A stretch of 64,000 nt of DNA from Zanthoxylum bungeanum (Eukaryota; Streptophyta; Magnoliopsida; Sapindales; Rutaceae): NCBI GenBank assembly GCA_019454045.1, contig SKCR01023798.1, forward strand, positions 124,001-188,000. The letters run 5' to 3'. Shown here one piece after another: positions 23,143-34,099 of the stretch. Numbering within the stretch: position 1 is the first letter of the stretch; each line of letters starts with the position of its first letter. The position numbers were made by a program, and so were the translations under genes. A model generated the notes under the pieces. The model saw only the letters and a list, made by a program, of their open reading frames with translations. It ran no database searches and was not told where the DNA came from.

Positions 23143-23238
23143 GTTTCGGTTCCACTTAAGTGTGGAACCGGAACCGAACCGGATTTAACCGGTTCGGTTC
23201 GGTTCGGTTCCGAACCGCCGGCCGGGTCTAACGATACG

Positions 23239-23622
23239 TTTTATACCAATTTATTATTTTTCAATTTTTGAAATAATGAAATAATAATAATCCTTTTTTA
23301 ATTTTTCACACTAACCGTAGGATTTTATAAACAAATTAAAGAACTAAAGAGATACCAAAAAAGGGAAAACAAAAGCATAACCTTCTCCCGAAAAAACAAA
23401 CAAACAAACAAACAAAATTATATAATGCTCAAAGTAAGGCAAATAGCCAACACATAGACAAAATAAAAGACTACGACAGCTTATATATATAATTAGTAAA
23501 AATCCCAAGAACCAATAAAATTAAACAATTAATGGAAGCACACACTTGAACAGTCGCGTGGTGTCAGCAATTTGCATGCTAATATCTTATGTCTGGTAGT
23601 GGTGGAGATACTGCCGGTGATT
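23239..23622. other. Interval downstream of candidate peptide gene
   Basis: AT-rich sequence with a (CAAA)n tract at 23396-23416 that may be part of the peptide gene's 3' region on the minus strand. No ORF is supported. Confidence 0.35.
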
Positions 23623-23910
23623 TTATCGGAGGCCGTGTCGGCGGGCCGGTGGCGGTGACCCTACTGGCGGAGGACGTTTCCAACGAGGAGACTTATTTTT
23701 CTCCGGTGGAATTGGTCGTGAATATTTTACTCTTAGGGACCTATTGGGCACCACCTTCAACATATGAAAGCTAATAACTTGTGAAGCTATTTCATGCAAA
23801 GATGATTTGGTATCAATTTCAGAAGCTTTCACCATGTAATTAGTAGTATGTGAAAGAAGCATCACATTAATCAAGATGAAAGAAATGAGAAAATATTGAA
23901 TGGTATTCAT
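23623..23910 (-). CDS. Candidate small secreted peptide precursor
   Basis: The single-exon 95-codon ORF starts with about 20 mostly hydrophobic residues (MNTIQYFLISFILINVMLL), a likely signal peptide, followed by a polar variable middle. It ends with a basic, proline-rich tail, RPPPVGSPPPARRHGLR. That layout is typical of plant secreted peptide hormones. The PPxxxxPxxRRH(G/N) pattern is loosely reminiscent of IDA-like or PIP-type C-terminal motifs, but the match is weak and I do not assign a family. A TATA-like TATAAAAA on the minus strand lies about 50 bp upstream. No transposon protein resembles it. It could be a chance ORF; conservation in relatives would decide. Confidence 0.5.
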   Translation of the reverse strand: MNTIQYFLISFILINVMLLSHTTNYMVKASEIDTKSSLHEIASQVISFHMLKVVPNRSLRVKYSRPIPPEKNKSPRWKRPPPVGSPPPARRHGLR

Positions 23911-23957
23911 TTTTGTTGCCTGTTGTGAAGTCTAATTAATTATTAAGTTAGATGTTC

Positions 23958-23965
23958 TTTTTATA
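23958..23965 (-). promoter_or_regulatory. TATA-like box of candidate peptide gene
   Basis: TATAAAAA on the minus strand lies 48-55 bp before the ATG at 23910, which would give a leader of roughly 20 bases. Confidence 0.4.
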
Positions 23966-25094
23966 TTAGTGAAAATGTTAATGGTTGGTGAAAAGTTTTT
24001 TTGTCACGTTAGTGCTTTTCAAACGAGTATATATGGTAGAGTTTGAAAAAAAAAGGTCATGATAATGCACTTTTGACAAGTCCATTGATCAACTTGATAT
24101 AGGTTTTGACTTTCTTCATTTGTGGTGGCTGTAGTTTTTTTAAAAAAAAAATAAATAGAGAATTTTTCAAAATTTCATCCATCTCGTTGTTCTCGTGTAA
24201 GCACATTTAGACGGTGAGTTCTGATTGGAGATGGTCAAACTCGCAAACTCATAAAATCCGCTCGTTATGAGTGGGATTTTGTAAATATTTAAGCGGGTGT
24301 GGCAAATTAAAACAGTTGTGAGTTTGGTAATCACCAAAATCTGCAGATACCCGCAGTAGGTATCCGCTTACCCGTAAAGATAAAAAATGCATTTTACGTT
24401 TTATAAAAAAGATAAAGAATATTCAATCAATGATTCATGAATGTAATTATGGTGATATGAATTTGACATTTTATTTTTGTTTCCTAGACAGTTAAAACTG
24501 TCAATTACTTAATTTGTAAACTGTCAAATAATATATTCGCAAGGCACGGGCACGGGCACAGACACAGGCACACGTCATGTTTTTGAAGGAAGGAATGGGG
24601 CACCTATGATAGTTGAGTTTTTATTTTTGACTCCATGTCTAGACTCCAGAGTGAGTGCCCAGTGCTCACAAGCAACCTGTCCAATTGCCCTTTGTTTAGG
24701 GGGAAAAACACAACTCAGTAGGCCATTATCGACAAGTTAAAGCTAGCAACAATTCCTTTCTGCTTTAATCAAATGATCCATTAAGCTAGTTTTATACAAA
24801 ATCTTAGGGCGTCTACGAGGAATACAATCATCCTGCATTTACATATCTTTCCGATTGCCTGAAGGTAATGGAAACTTTGGGATAATCCCTTAATACACAT
24901 ATTTAATGTTCCTAAGCAAGCGTTGTGTTTCTGTTACCAGAGAGGGTAAAAAAAACCTTCCTTTTCTGGCCACAAATGAAACCAGAATTAATTCTAGAAA
25001 CAAACTCAATCAAGTTACCTCAAACAAAGCAAAACCAAAACATAATTCACAGCAACATGAAAATCTCACACCAACAGGCAACACATAGTAGTTG
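23966..25094. other. Intergenic, repeat scraps
   Basis: No gene is supported. A GCGGGT-rich patch at 24240-24380 resembles the MITE-like sequence at 25095-25341. GGCACG-type short repeats lie at 24541-24575. A 60-codon ORF at 24906 has no recognisable feature. Confidence 0.3.
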
Positions 25095-25341
25095 ATTTAA
25101 CGGTAATAACTAGGCCTATGATGTATATATGGGAATTCGATATTTTAAAAATCAGTAAAAAAATCCGTTGGTTATTAATATGGGCTTGGTTATTTATTTT
25201 TATATGCGGGTGTGGATTGGTAATGAAAATTAAAACCCGCAGGGAGTATAGTACAGGTTTAGTAATTATTTACATATGCGGGTGTGGATTTGGTAATAAA
25301 AGATCTGCACCAAATCCTATCTGTTGTCATCCCTAATTCTG
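25095..25341. mobile_element. Possible hAT-type MITE remnant
   Basis: Two direct copies of TATGCGGGTGTGGATTGGTAA-like sequence (about 25203 and 25274), an inverse ACCCGC, and a right border TTGTCATCCCTA resembling hAT MITE ends. The left terminus and target duplication are not clear. Confidence 0.3.
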
Positions 25342-25639
25342 ATAGAATCTATTAGTCTTGGTACGATCGCACTCTCATAGTCAGTGACGGACTTGGGATA
25401 TAATTATTTTCCGGGCTATATTGAAATTTTAATATTTATATATTTAAAATCAGTATTAAAAAAAATAAAACACGCCGAACTTTTTGTTCAGTTATAAATT
25501 GATTGATAACAAGTTATATAATGTGGATGTGGCCACTAAGATTTTGTTCAGTTATAAATTGAAATGTTGTTGTATGCACTAACATGAAGTCTGCGGTTCA
25601 GATTATAAGAACTAATAAAATCATTATTGAATTCTAGCT

Positions 25640-26530
25640 TTCCCAAATGATTGATTAAAAAATTGGTGAAGAATCTTGTTGATGGTGGATTTTGCGGCAG
25701 AGAGATTGAACAGCACGGCAAGGGCAAAAGGGGTATTTCTTCTTTTGGGAGGACGAATATTCTGATGGTATTGACCGATTTTCGACCAGGCATGGTATTC
25801 AGACCTGGTCTCCTGATTTTGACCGACCCAATGACATAACATGGTGCAGATATCAGAGACCGACAACAGCAGAGCCCACCCCGACCATATTTGCCCGGCA
25901 GCTCGGATCAGTTTTGTCTTCTCCCGGATCAGAAGAAGGAGCTCGGATGTTATGGGTCAGGTCGGAAGTAATTGGATTTGGTCGGTACAATGTTTGGCCG
26001 TCCTCATGATGCCCGACGAGTGACCGGGACCGTTTGGAAATTTTCCCCTGACACCACCACCTGAAAGATCTTTACAGGCTGTCTTCGTGATTGTTGAGTG
26101 TGGTTGTGCCCAAAACAGAATGATTTAATGAAGAGTCAGATGGCAGGTTTGCTTTCGGCGAGGCAGTTGGGGCAGAGAGTCCATCAATCGGCAGGAAAAC
26201 CACATGGCTGACATCATAAAGATATGGAAATAATGTTATTTTTTTCCTTAGTATATAAAGGGAGGGTAATCTCATTTGTTAGGGTTAGCAAATTTACACT
26301 CAAGCACTACTTCTAGTAAAAAATACACCAAGTAAACAGCTCGGTAATACTTGACCACCCTTGAAAAAGAGGTCGGCTGAGCTAGGTTCAGTAATAAAAC
26401 CAGTATTATACATTGTTCCCGTGGACGTAGGTTGGATCTATTCCGCCGAACCACGTAAATCCTTTGTCGATTTTGTGTTGTCTTTATCTCCTGCTAAGTT
26501 TGCTTTTGGCCCCCCATAACCAAACAATTC
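25640..26530 (+). mobile_element. Probable LTR remnant
   Basis: A GC-richer island with many GGTCGG/CCGACC words contains a TATA box, GTATATAAAGGGAGGG, at 26250-26265. A leader-like segment follows, with GGACGTAGGTTGG and CCGAACCACGTAAATC (26420-26460), phrases common in plant LTR R/U5 regions. No terminal TG..CA pair, target duplication or adjacent internal sequence was found, so the ends are approximate. Confidence 0.4.
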
Positions 26531-27034
26531 ACGGTTTGAGGAGGATTGTTTGGAGAGCAGTATTCCAAGCCTGCCCCTAGAACTAAAATCACCCGTCAAT
26601 AAATCTAGTTTTGAATATTTAGTTGATATTCAAGAAAGTGTATTTAACAACTTATCAGTTAACAAATCTGTTTAGACAAAAAAATGTGCATAATTATCAA
26701 TTCCAATTATATAATAAATTCCTCGAGTTTGACAACCTTCCGATTTTATCAGAATTGAGGACTGATTATTAAAAAAATTATATTTTAAGAATTAAATGGA
26801 ATTGAAACATTTCGGCATAAACGAAATTAAAAAATTATACTCAATTATCAATATATATATATATATAACAAGAAATATAACATTATGGGGCTAATAGTTT
26901 TCATATCTACTTGTCAACATTATAAGTAATGTTTAGGGCTTTGTGTATTTGTAGTGCGTGTGTTTTTGTACCTTTTATATGTGTAGTCTACCTCTTTTTA
27001 TAATGTGCAAAATTGTGTAGGATTACTAGATCAT
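26531..27034. other. Unassigned AT-rich interval
   Basis: No ORF or repeat boundary, except a short (AT)n run near 26850. Confidence 0.3.
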
Positions 27035-28169
27035 GGTTTAATTAAGCTTAAGAAAGTTAAATATAAACATTGCTTGAAGAAATTAGTCTAAATTAGAGAA
27101 ATGTTTAGAGAAGCTTTGTGAGGTCTCTACAACATTTCATCTAGGAGAAATCAAGATTGGATCTTGGAGTGAAGCTTGCTAGCATTGGAATCAAGATTGG
27201 ATCTTAGAGTCAAGCTTGCTAATCCTTGGAAGTTCTCCAATCATTTCAACAAAGAGAATGAGATTAGATCTTTACATCAAGCTTACTAGCTAAGTTTAAA
27301 CTTCTCTTAAGCTATGTTCTTCATTAGTGAGTTTTCATTAGTGAGGCATATAATGATGAATTATGTATTGGATGCATGATTACATATCTTAAAATTGAAA
27401 TAAGGCTAATAAACTGTGTTATGATGCTTTGGGAGTATAAACATAATATGCTTGTTAATTAGGTCAAAGATGTTCATGTTGGACATGGACCAATTAATAA
27501 GAGTTTGGAACTCTAGATTGAAGCTTAGAGCTATGACTACCATTCTAGAATCACTTGACCACCTTTGGGTGAACTAGAATTTTTCATGAGACATTTCATA
27601 GTAGGATTCTAAATTGGTTTATGTTTTTGATTCAAACAAATGCATATATGTATTTAGAATACATGTATGTTAGTTGTATAACATGTGTTGTGGTTGGTTT
27701 TGATGTTAAAATTAGTTTTAAGGTGTATTGAAATGATAGGAGAAAATTGGAAGGATTTATGACTGGTTTGAAGTTGAAAAATACTCACTGCCTAGGGGAG
27801 TGTCACGACACTGAGCTTCCAGCGTCGCGATACTGAGTATCAGACATAAGAGCGTCGTGACTACCACTGATCCGCGTCGCGACGCTGAGATGTTCAGCTC
27901 TCACAGTTGCTCTCCTACTTTAGAGCGTCTCGACTCCAGAGACTTCGCGTCGTGACTCCAAGAGCTGATGAACATTAAAACTTCATTTTCTCTGTTTCGG
28001 AATTTCCGGACTCCGATTTGGTCCCTATATTTCCTTACGGAATCGTATCGGAATGTAGTTTTCATTAAAATATTTTAAAATACACCTATCTCTGCTATCC
28101 TTGGGTTAGACCCACTTCCATTGCGCGAGGCACCGATCCGACCCTAGGGATTCCACAACTTCCCCAATA
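27035..28169 (+). mobile_element. Copia A 5' LTR, truncated
   Basis: It aligns from TTAATTAAGCTTAAG onward with 39860-40958. It ends CCCCAATA where the 3' copy has CCCCAACA, so the terminal CA has mutated to TA. A GTCGCGAC-type cluster lies at 27796-27960. Confidence 0.85.
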
Positions 28170-28172
28170 GAA

Positions 28173-28186
28173 TGGTATCAGTAGCA
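28173..28186 (+). promoter_or_regulatory. Primer binding site, Copia A
   Basis: TGGTATCAGTAGC lies 3 bases after the 5' LTR and matches the initiator Met tRNA 3' end except for one extra T. Confidence 0.75.
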
Positions 28187-28452
28187 AGTCTTAACCACAC
28201 AACACATGTTGCATGTTTTACATGTATTTGAATCTATACCTCTGTATTTTAATTTAATTATGCATAAGTTATATTGGATTTGTATTGCATGTTTTAAATT
28301 AAAATTTTGACATAATGACTTGATTGTCATAAATCTCTCATGATAAGGTGATTACTTTATTTAAAGTAATAGTATTAGTAATATTAGAGCATTATTGGAT
28401 GGTCTATCTTTTCAATACGGAGATGAATGAGTTCTTACTACTTGTATCCAAT

Positions 28453-28748
28453 ATCATCATTAGTGTGAAGGTATAAGTGCTCGAAACTTAGGTCGCTTCG
28501 GTAAAATATTAGATGTAGCGTGATAAGTTAACGCAGTCATCCAATATCGTCATTAGTGTGAGGGTGTACATACGAAGCTTATTAGTGCACATTGACATGT
28601 GTACACCTGGAACACGTCTTAATCTAATATCGTCATTAGTGTAAGGATAAGAAATAGTTCAGGACTAAACTAGGAGTCACATGAAGTGATTGACTTTGGA
28701 GGTCTACTTAATGAGTTTATAAAGGCCAAGATCGTCATTAGTGTGAGG
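28453..28748 (+). repeat. Leader repeats in Copia A
   Basis: Four copies of ATCGTCATTAGTGTGAGG (first copy ATCATC..GAAG, third GTAAGG) begin at about 28453, 28546, 28629 and 28731, spaced 93, 83 and 102 bp, between PBS and gag. Confidence 0.85.
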
Positions 28749-28942
28749 CTGGAGTAAATTATATGGGATCCACTTCCCGTTATGAAATTTTGATAGTTAA
28801 ATTTCTATTTTTCCGTTAATGGAGATTACGAAATTACGTAAAGTAATATGAGGGCACTAATAGATCTAAAATTCCATAATCAATTAGTGTTATTATTTTG
28901 AAATGAAAAATGTTATGCTACTGTTTAAAATATTGTCTTGTA

Positions 28943-31900
28943 GATGACTGTCGTAAATCTAATGATGAGACTTTTGGATTCTAATAAACAAAAAGGAGCC
29001 GAGAACTATTTCGAATGGGAAATGAACATCCGTCTTATCTTGGAGTTTGAAAAGTTGACATATGTAACTATCAATTAATTGCCTGTTAAAATTGATACTG
29101 GCTCCACTCTTGAAGAGCGAGAAACTTTTACAAAATGGAATGATGATAACCTGAAGGTGAAATCCTACATTTTATGATCGATAGTTTCAAATTTGTTGAG
29201 ACAGTACATAGAGGTACCGGATGCTTGGAGCATTATGCGAACACTCAAGGAGTTGTTCGAGGTAAATCAAGATATCAAAATATATCGGAGGTCTAAGAAA
29301 TTGTTCCGTGCTGAACTCAATGATGGAGGAATTGTCAGTATTCATGTTTTGAACATGATCGACCAGATCTGATATCTAGAATGACATGTCATTATGATTG
29401 ATGAATGGCTACGCCGTAATTTGATTTTGTCTTCTTTGCCTGGAACCGATGTTGGCTTTGTATTAAACTTCCATATGCACTCAATGCAAGCTAGCTATGA
29501 AGAACTTTATAACATATTACGTATAGCAGAGCATGATTTGAGGAAATGCAACCCTACTTTGTACCTCCATGGTGGGCTGGCTCTTCAAAGACTTATAGGA
29601 AGTCAAAGAAAATCAAAATGGGGAAGAATAAGATATTAAAGAATAACTCCAATAAGGGAAAAGGTGAAAAATCGCAAGTAGCTCGTGATTAATGTCTACA
29701 ATGTAAGAAGTCTAGACACTAGAAGAATGACTGTCCAAATCTAAAAGGAAAAACAGAACCCCTAGGTACGCTTTGTATTTTTTCTATTATTGACATCTCA
29801 TTAGCCTTAGATGCAAATAATGGATGAGTTTTAGATACTGGCAGTCCTACTTATATTTGCAACTCCCTACAGGTCATGAGGGTTAAAAGAAGGCTGAATA
29901 AAGGGGAGATCTAATTTAGAGTTGGCAATGACGAGACATTAGATGTCAAGGCTATAGGAACGGTTGTTCTAGATCTCCCTAATGGATGTAAATTAAATTT
30001 ACATGATTGTTATTATGTACTCTCAATTATCAGATAAATAATATCACTGCCAATATTAGACATATAGAGATGTCTTTAATGTATAGGAAAATACAAGTAG
30101 GAAATCTGAATTAAATAATACTGAATTATGGCATATGAGATTGGGTCACATAGGTGTTAGACGTCTATCCAAATTGGTAAATGATGGTTTGATTATAAAT
30201 CTTATCTTAGATCCTTATCCGATTTGTGAGTCATGTATCCAAGGGAAGATGAAAAATGCCTCATTGCTTGGTGTTAGACATTGTGCTGGAGATTTATTGG
30301 AGCTAATACACAGCGATATGTGTGATCCATTAAATCATGTCGGCGTGACTTTCACGGATGATAAGTCTGGATATGGATATGTCTATTTGATGATACATAA
30401 GTCGGAAACATTTGTCAAGTTCAAAATATTCTAAAACTAAGTAGAAAAATAAACCAGTAAATTCATCAAGTTCATTCGATCAGATCGAGGCGGTGAATTC
30501 ATGAGTGAAGAATTCAGAAATTATTTAAGGGAGAATGAAATTCTTGCCAATATAGCCCACCAGGAACACTTTAACACAATATTATGTCTGAGCGTAGAAA
30601 TCGTACATTATTGGATATGGTGCGATCCATGATAAGCTATATAGATCTTCCTTATTACCTTCGGGGTTATGCTTTACTTACTGCTGCCCACATACTTAAT
30701 AGGGTTCCATCGAAAGCTGTTTCTACGACCCCCTATCAGATATGGTTCGGTAGAAATCCAAGTCTCAGGTATTTAAAGATTTGGGGTTGTCCTGCATACG
30801 TTAGAGTTGCGCAGCGGGATAAACTAGCACCCATAGGTATAAATATAAGTTTGTTGGATATCTTGATAATTCCATAGGATATCAATTCTACGATTCTGAG
30901 AAATGAAATGTATTTGTTGTTCATTTTTCCACTTTTCTTGAAAATGAATTTTTGAGAGGAAATGGGAATTGTAGAAAGATTAAACTTGATGGGTTTGATC
31001 CCAACATTAAGGAAACTGAGATGGAACCAGAGATCCAACTAGGTGAAGGATCTACAACACAGGTTCGATGTAAGTCGAATAGAATATCAATACCTCTTGA
31101 GAGATTATTTTTAACATAAGATGTGATCCTTGATGTTCTCATCTTGGAGGAAACAGATCCGACTACGTATAAACAAGCGATATTGGATATCGATTCGGGA
31201 AAATAGCAGGAAGCCATGAAATCCAAGATGGATTTGATGCATGACAATCAAGTTTGGGACTTAGTTGAACTTCCTGAAGGGGTTAAACCTATTGGTTGTA
31301 AATGGGTTTACAAAAGGAAGCGAAGTCCTGGTGGAAAGGTGGAAACCTTTAAGGCCCGACTGGTAGTGAAAGGTTACACTCAACGTCCTGAGATTGACTG
31401 TGAGGAAAATTTTTCACCAGTAGCCATGCTAAAATCTATTAGGATTATTTTAGCCATTGTTGCATATCACGACTATGAGATATGGCAGATGGATGTGAAA
31501 ACATCTTTTCTAAATGGATTCCTTGAGTATGATATCTATATGGAACAACTAGAGATTTTCGTATCTAGTGAGACTTCAAACTTGGTTTATAAGCTCCAAA
31601 ATTCTATTTATGGACTTAAACAGTCATCCCGAAGCCGGAATCGCTGTTTTGATGAGATAAATAGATTATCTCGAATCACCAAGAACGAGAAAGAACCGTG
31701 TGCTTATAAGAAAGTGATTGTGAGCATGATAATTTTCCTAGTCTTGTATGTAGATGACATCCTTATCATTGGAAATGATATAGAATTAATGCAAAGTGTG
31801 AAAGTCTACCTTTGCAAGAACTTCTCCATGAAAGATATGGGCGAAGCTTCTTATATACTAGGTATGTTATGCTATGTACAAGACTTGCCATCAGTTTCGA

Positions 31901-32512
31901 CGTCAGTGTGACTAGCCGATATCAATCCGATCCAGGTAATGATCATTAGACAACCGTGAAACATATCCGGAAATATCTTAAGGATATTAGGAATAAGTTT
32001 CTGATATAATGAGAATATGAGCTACAAGTTAAGGTTTATACAGACTCCGACTTCTAGGGAGATTCTTATGATAGAAAGTCTACATCTGGATACATATTTA
32101 CCCTTAATGGTGGTGCGGTTAGTTTGCGATGTTCAAAGCAAAGCTCAACAGCTGATTTCACCACTAAAGTGAAATTTATAGCGGCTTCAGAAGCTGCTAA
32201 AAAAGCTGTTTAGATTAGAAATTTTATCATAGGACTTGACATTGTGCCTAGTATTACGAATTCGATCCCATTATACTGTGATAATAACGGAGCCATTGTG
32301 CAGGCTAAGGAGCCGAGAGTGCATTCCAAGTCTAATCATGTGGAAAGAAAATATCATGTAATTAGAGAGATTATTGAACGAAAAGATATAGTGCCCTTGA
32401 AGGTTCAATAACTAGAAAACATAGTAGACTTGCTTACAAAGGCCTTATCTTCTAAGTTATTCGCTAAACATGTGGAGGAGATGGGACTGCGGTACCATCC
32501 AAATTGGCTCTA
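28943..32512 (+). pseudogene. Copia A gag-pol remnant
   Basis: The gag remnant runs from about 28943 to 29760 (NYFEWEMNIRLILEFEKL and, near 29690, a CCHC knuckle interrupted by a stop). Protease gives VLDTGSPTYICNS at about 29832. Integrase gives LWHMRLGHIGVRRLSKLV (30127), CESCIQGKM, HSDMCDP and SDRGGEF. Reverse transcriptase at 31216-31911 gives KWVYKRK, VKGYTQR, MDVKTSFLNG and VLYVDDILI. RNase H (32037-32220) gives YTDSD, RKSTSGY and SEAA, and the tail KHVEEMGLRYHPNWL ends at 32512. The order PR-INT-RT-RH is Copia. Stops and shifts occur in every domain, so it is inactive. Confidence 0.9.
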
Positions 32513-32526
32513 AGCAAGTGAGAGTT
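32513..32526 (+). promoter_or_regulatory. Polypurine tract, Copia A
   Basis: AAGCAAGTGAGAG lies directly before the 3' LTR, matching the minus-strand tract AGCAAGTGGGAGAA at 51926-51942. Confidence 0.7.
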
Positions 32527-32669
32527 TTTTAGAGTTGGTGCTTGGAGCGTCAATCCGAATAGTGTATTGTATATTTTATTATTTATTAATAAAATAACTA
32601 TATTTTCATTTCATACTTTATTAATGGTATTGTCATTATGTATATTAGATTGATGTATAAATATGCTAT
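32527..32669 (+). mobile_element. Copia A 3' LTR, part 1
   Basis: It begins (T)TTTAGAGTTGGTGCTTGGAGCG, the same start as the LTRs at 6334, 4176 and 51925 with the first G changed. It is cut at GCTAT by the element at 32670 and continues at 36517. Confidence 0.8.
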
Positions 32670-34043
32670 TGTTAGCGACACAATCGCATAATGGATTTTG
32701 ATGACGTCAACACTTGGCGTCTTCGACGCACATTAGCGAGAAAAGATGTCAAAGCAAGACGGTGGTGAAGAGCGAAGAATGTGAAGACTGGCGCATATTG
32801 AAGAATTTATGTGAAGTCTTAGCTTAGGGCTCTAATTGTATTGTGAATTGATTATTCTAGTACCTAAGCTCATAGGATACATGTACATTCACTTAGATGC
32901 ATTAGGTTCATGTACAAAATGCCTTAAAACCTTTATATCTGCATTTTTGGTACAGAGACCGGCATATTGGTCCCTTACCGGTCCCCATACCGGAGAGATG
33001 CTCTATTTTGCAAGCTCTCTAGAACTGGCACATTTCATATTGGTGCCATACCGGTTACCATACTGGCCATACTGGGGTTTTCATACACACTGGAACCGGC
33101 ATGCATCAAACTGGCTACCATACCGGTGCGCCAAACCGGCACTGACCATACCGGTCCATATACTGGGGTCCATATCGGTGAGCCTAATAGTTGACATACT
33201 TACTGGAATCGGCAGGGACCAAACCAATCCTCATACCGGTGACCATACCAGTCTAACGGTCAGATTCTGAAACGGTAACATATTCGTTAGAGACCGGCAT
33301 ACCGGTCTCAAACAGGACAGTTGGGGTTGCTTTTCATTTTACTATATATTGAGCCCCAATTCATTTTTGTAAAAAATAGAACCTTCATATATCTTACATT
33401 AAGGCAAATACAAGAGTGTTTTATAAACCTTCTTAATCATACACACTCATACATCAAGCTCACACACTACACCTTCTAATCTTTAGTAGTGTGCTTAGAA
33501 CATTTGGGTAAGCAACTCACACTTAGAATCTCCATCATCTTTGTGAGTGCCCAAGTGTATTTACAAACATTTTAATCAAAACACTTGTGATTTTTGAAAT
33601 CCCATCGTTTGGGTAATTGTAAAGGTTTGTGAGTGAGCCTACATAGAAAACTCAAAGTGTAAGGGTTTGGAGTGAACCTTTCGTAAAACTCTTGGTTGCG
33701 GGTAAGCGATGGTAAAAACTCGATTGATAGTGAAAAGTTTCAAGTGCGGCTTGAGGGAGTGGACGTAGGCATTGTTGGCTGAACCACTATAACTCACGGT
33801 GTTATTTTCTCTATCTATTAACTCTTTAATTACCGCAAGTTTATTATTGTATTTACTTATATATATTATAAACTTGCATATAGGTAATATTTATTATTTG
33901 AGAAAATATACCTTAAGCTTAATCGGTAAAAGTAGTTAAAATAAGCAAAGATTTTTATTTCCGTACTATTAGGCAATAACCTAATTAACCCCCCCTCTTG
34001 GGAATATAGAGTTTGGTTGTTGTATTGCTTGTAGGTAATTTAA
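32670..34043 (+). mobile_element. Sirevirus-like 5' LTR with CATACCGGT array
   Basis: The first half (32955-33310) holds more than a dozen full or near copies of CATACCGGT or its relatives (ACCGGCAT, CATACTGG). The second half has ACTATATATTGAGCCCC as a likely TATA region (about 33340). Its last bases are AA where the 3' copy has CA. Confidence 0.8.
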
Positions 34044-34045
34044 AT

Positions 34046-34057
34046 TGGTATCAAAGC
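34046..34057 (+). promoter_or_regulatory. Primer binding site, Sirevirus-like element
   Basis: TGGTATCAAAGC, the initiator Met tRNA type with one change, lies 2 bases after the LTR. Confidence 0.85.
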
Positions 34058-34099
34058 AAGGTTTTCTCAACAAAGACATAACCGTCCGAGAAAGCGATC

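Larger units (their letters stand above)
20321..23230 (+). mobile_element. hAT DNA transposon, 2,910 bp, full length
   Basis: The terminal inverted repeats are TAGACCCGGCC (20321) and GGCCGGGTCTA (ending 23230). The 8-bp duplication ATGATACG / ACGATACG (20313-20320 and 23231-23238, one mismatch) is diagnostic of hAT. Subterminal AACCGGTTCGG-type repeats occur at both ends (20331-20420, 23115-23215). One transposase frame fills the middle. The structure is complete but the transposase carries premature stops. Confidence 0.93.

Noticed and set aside
30736..31247. Minus-strand ORFs of 100 and 108 codons
   Set aside because: They are antisense shadows of the Copia integrase and RT coding sequence.
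32836..33270. A 144-codon ORF
   Set aside because: It lies in the LTR U3 and its Pro/Tyr/His-rich translation comes from the CATACCGGT repeats.
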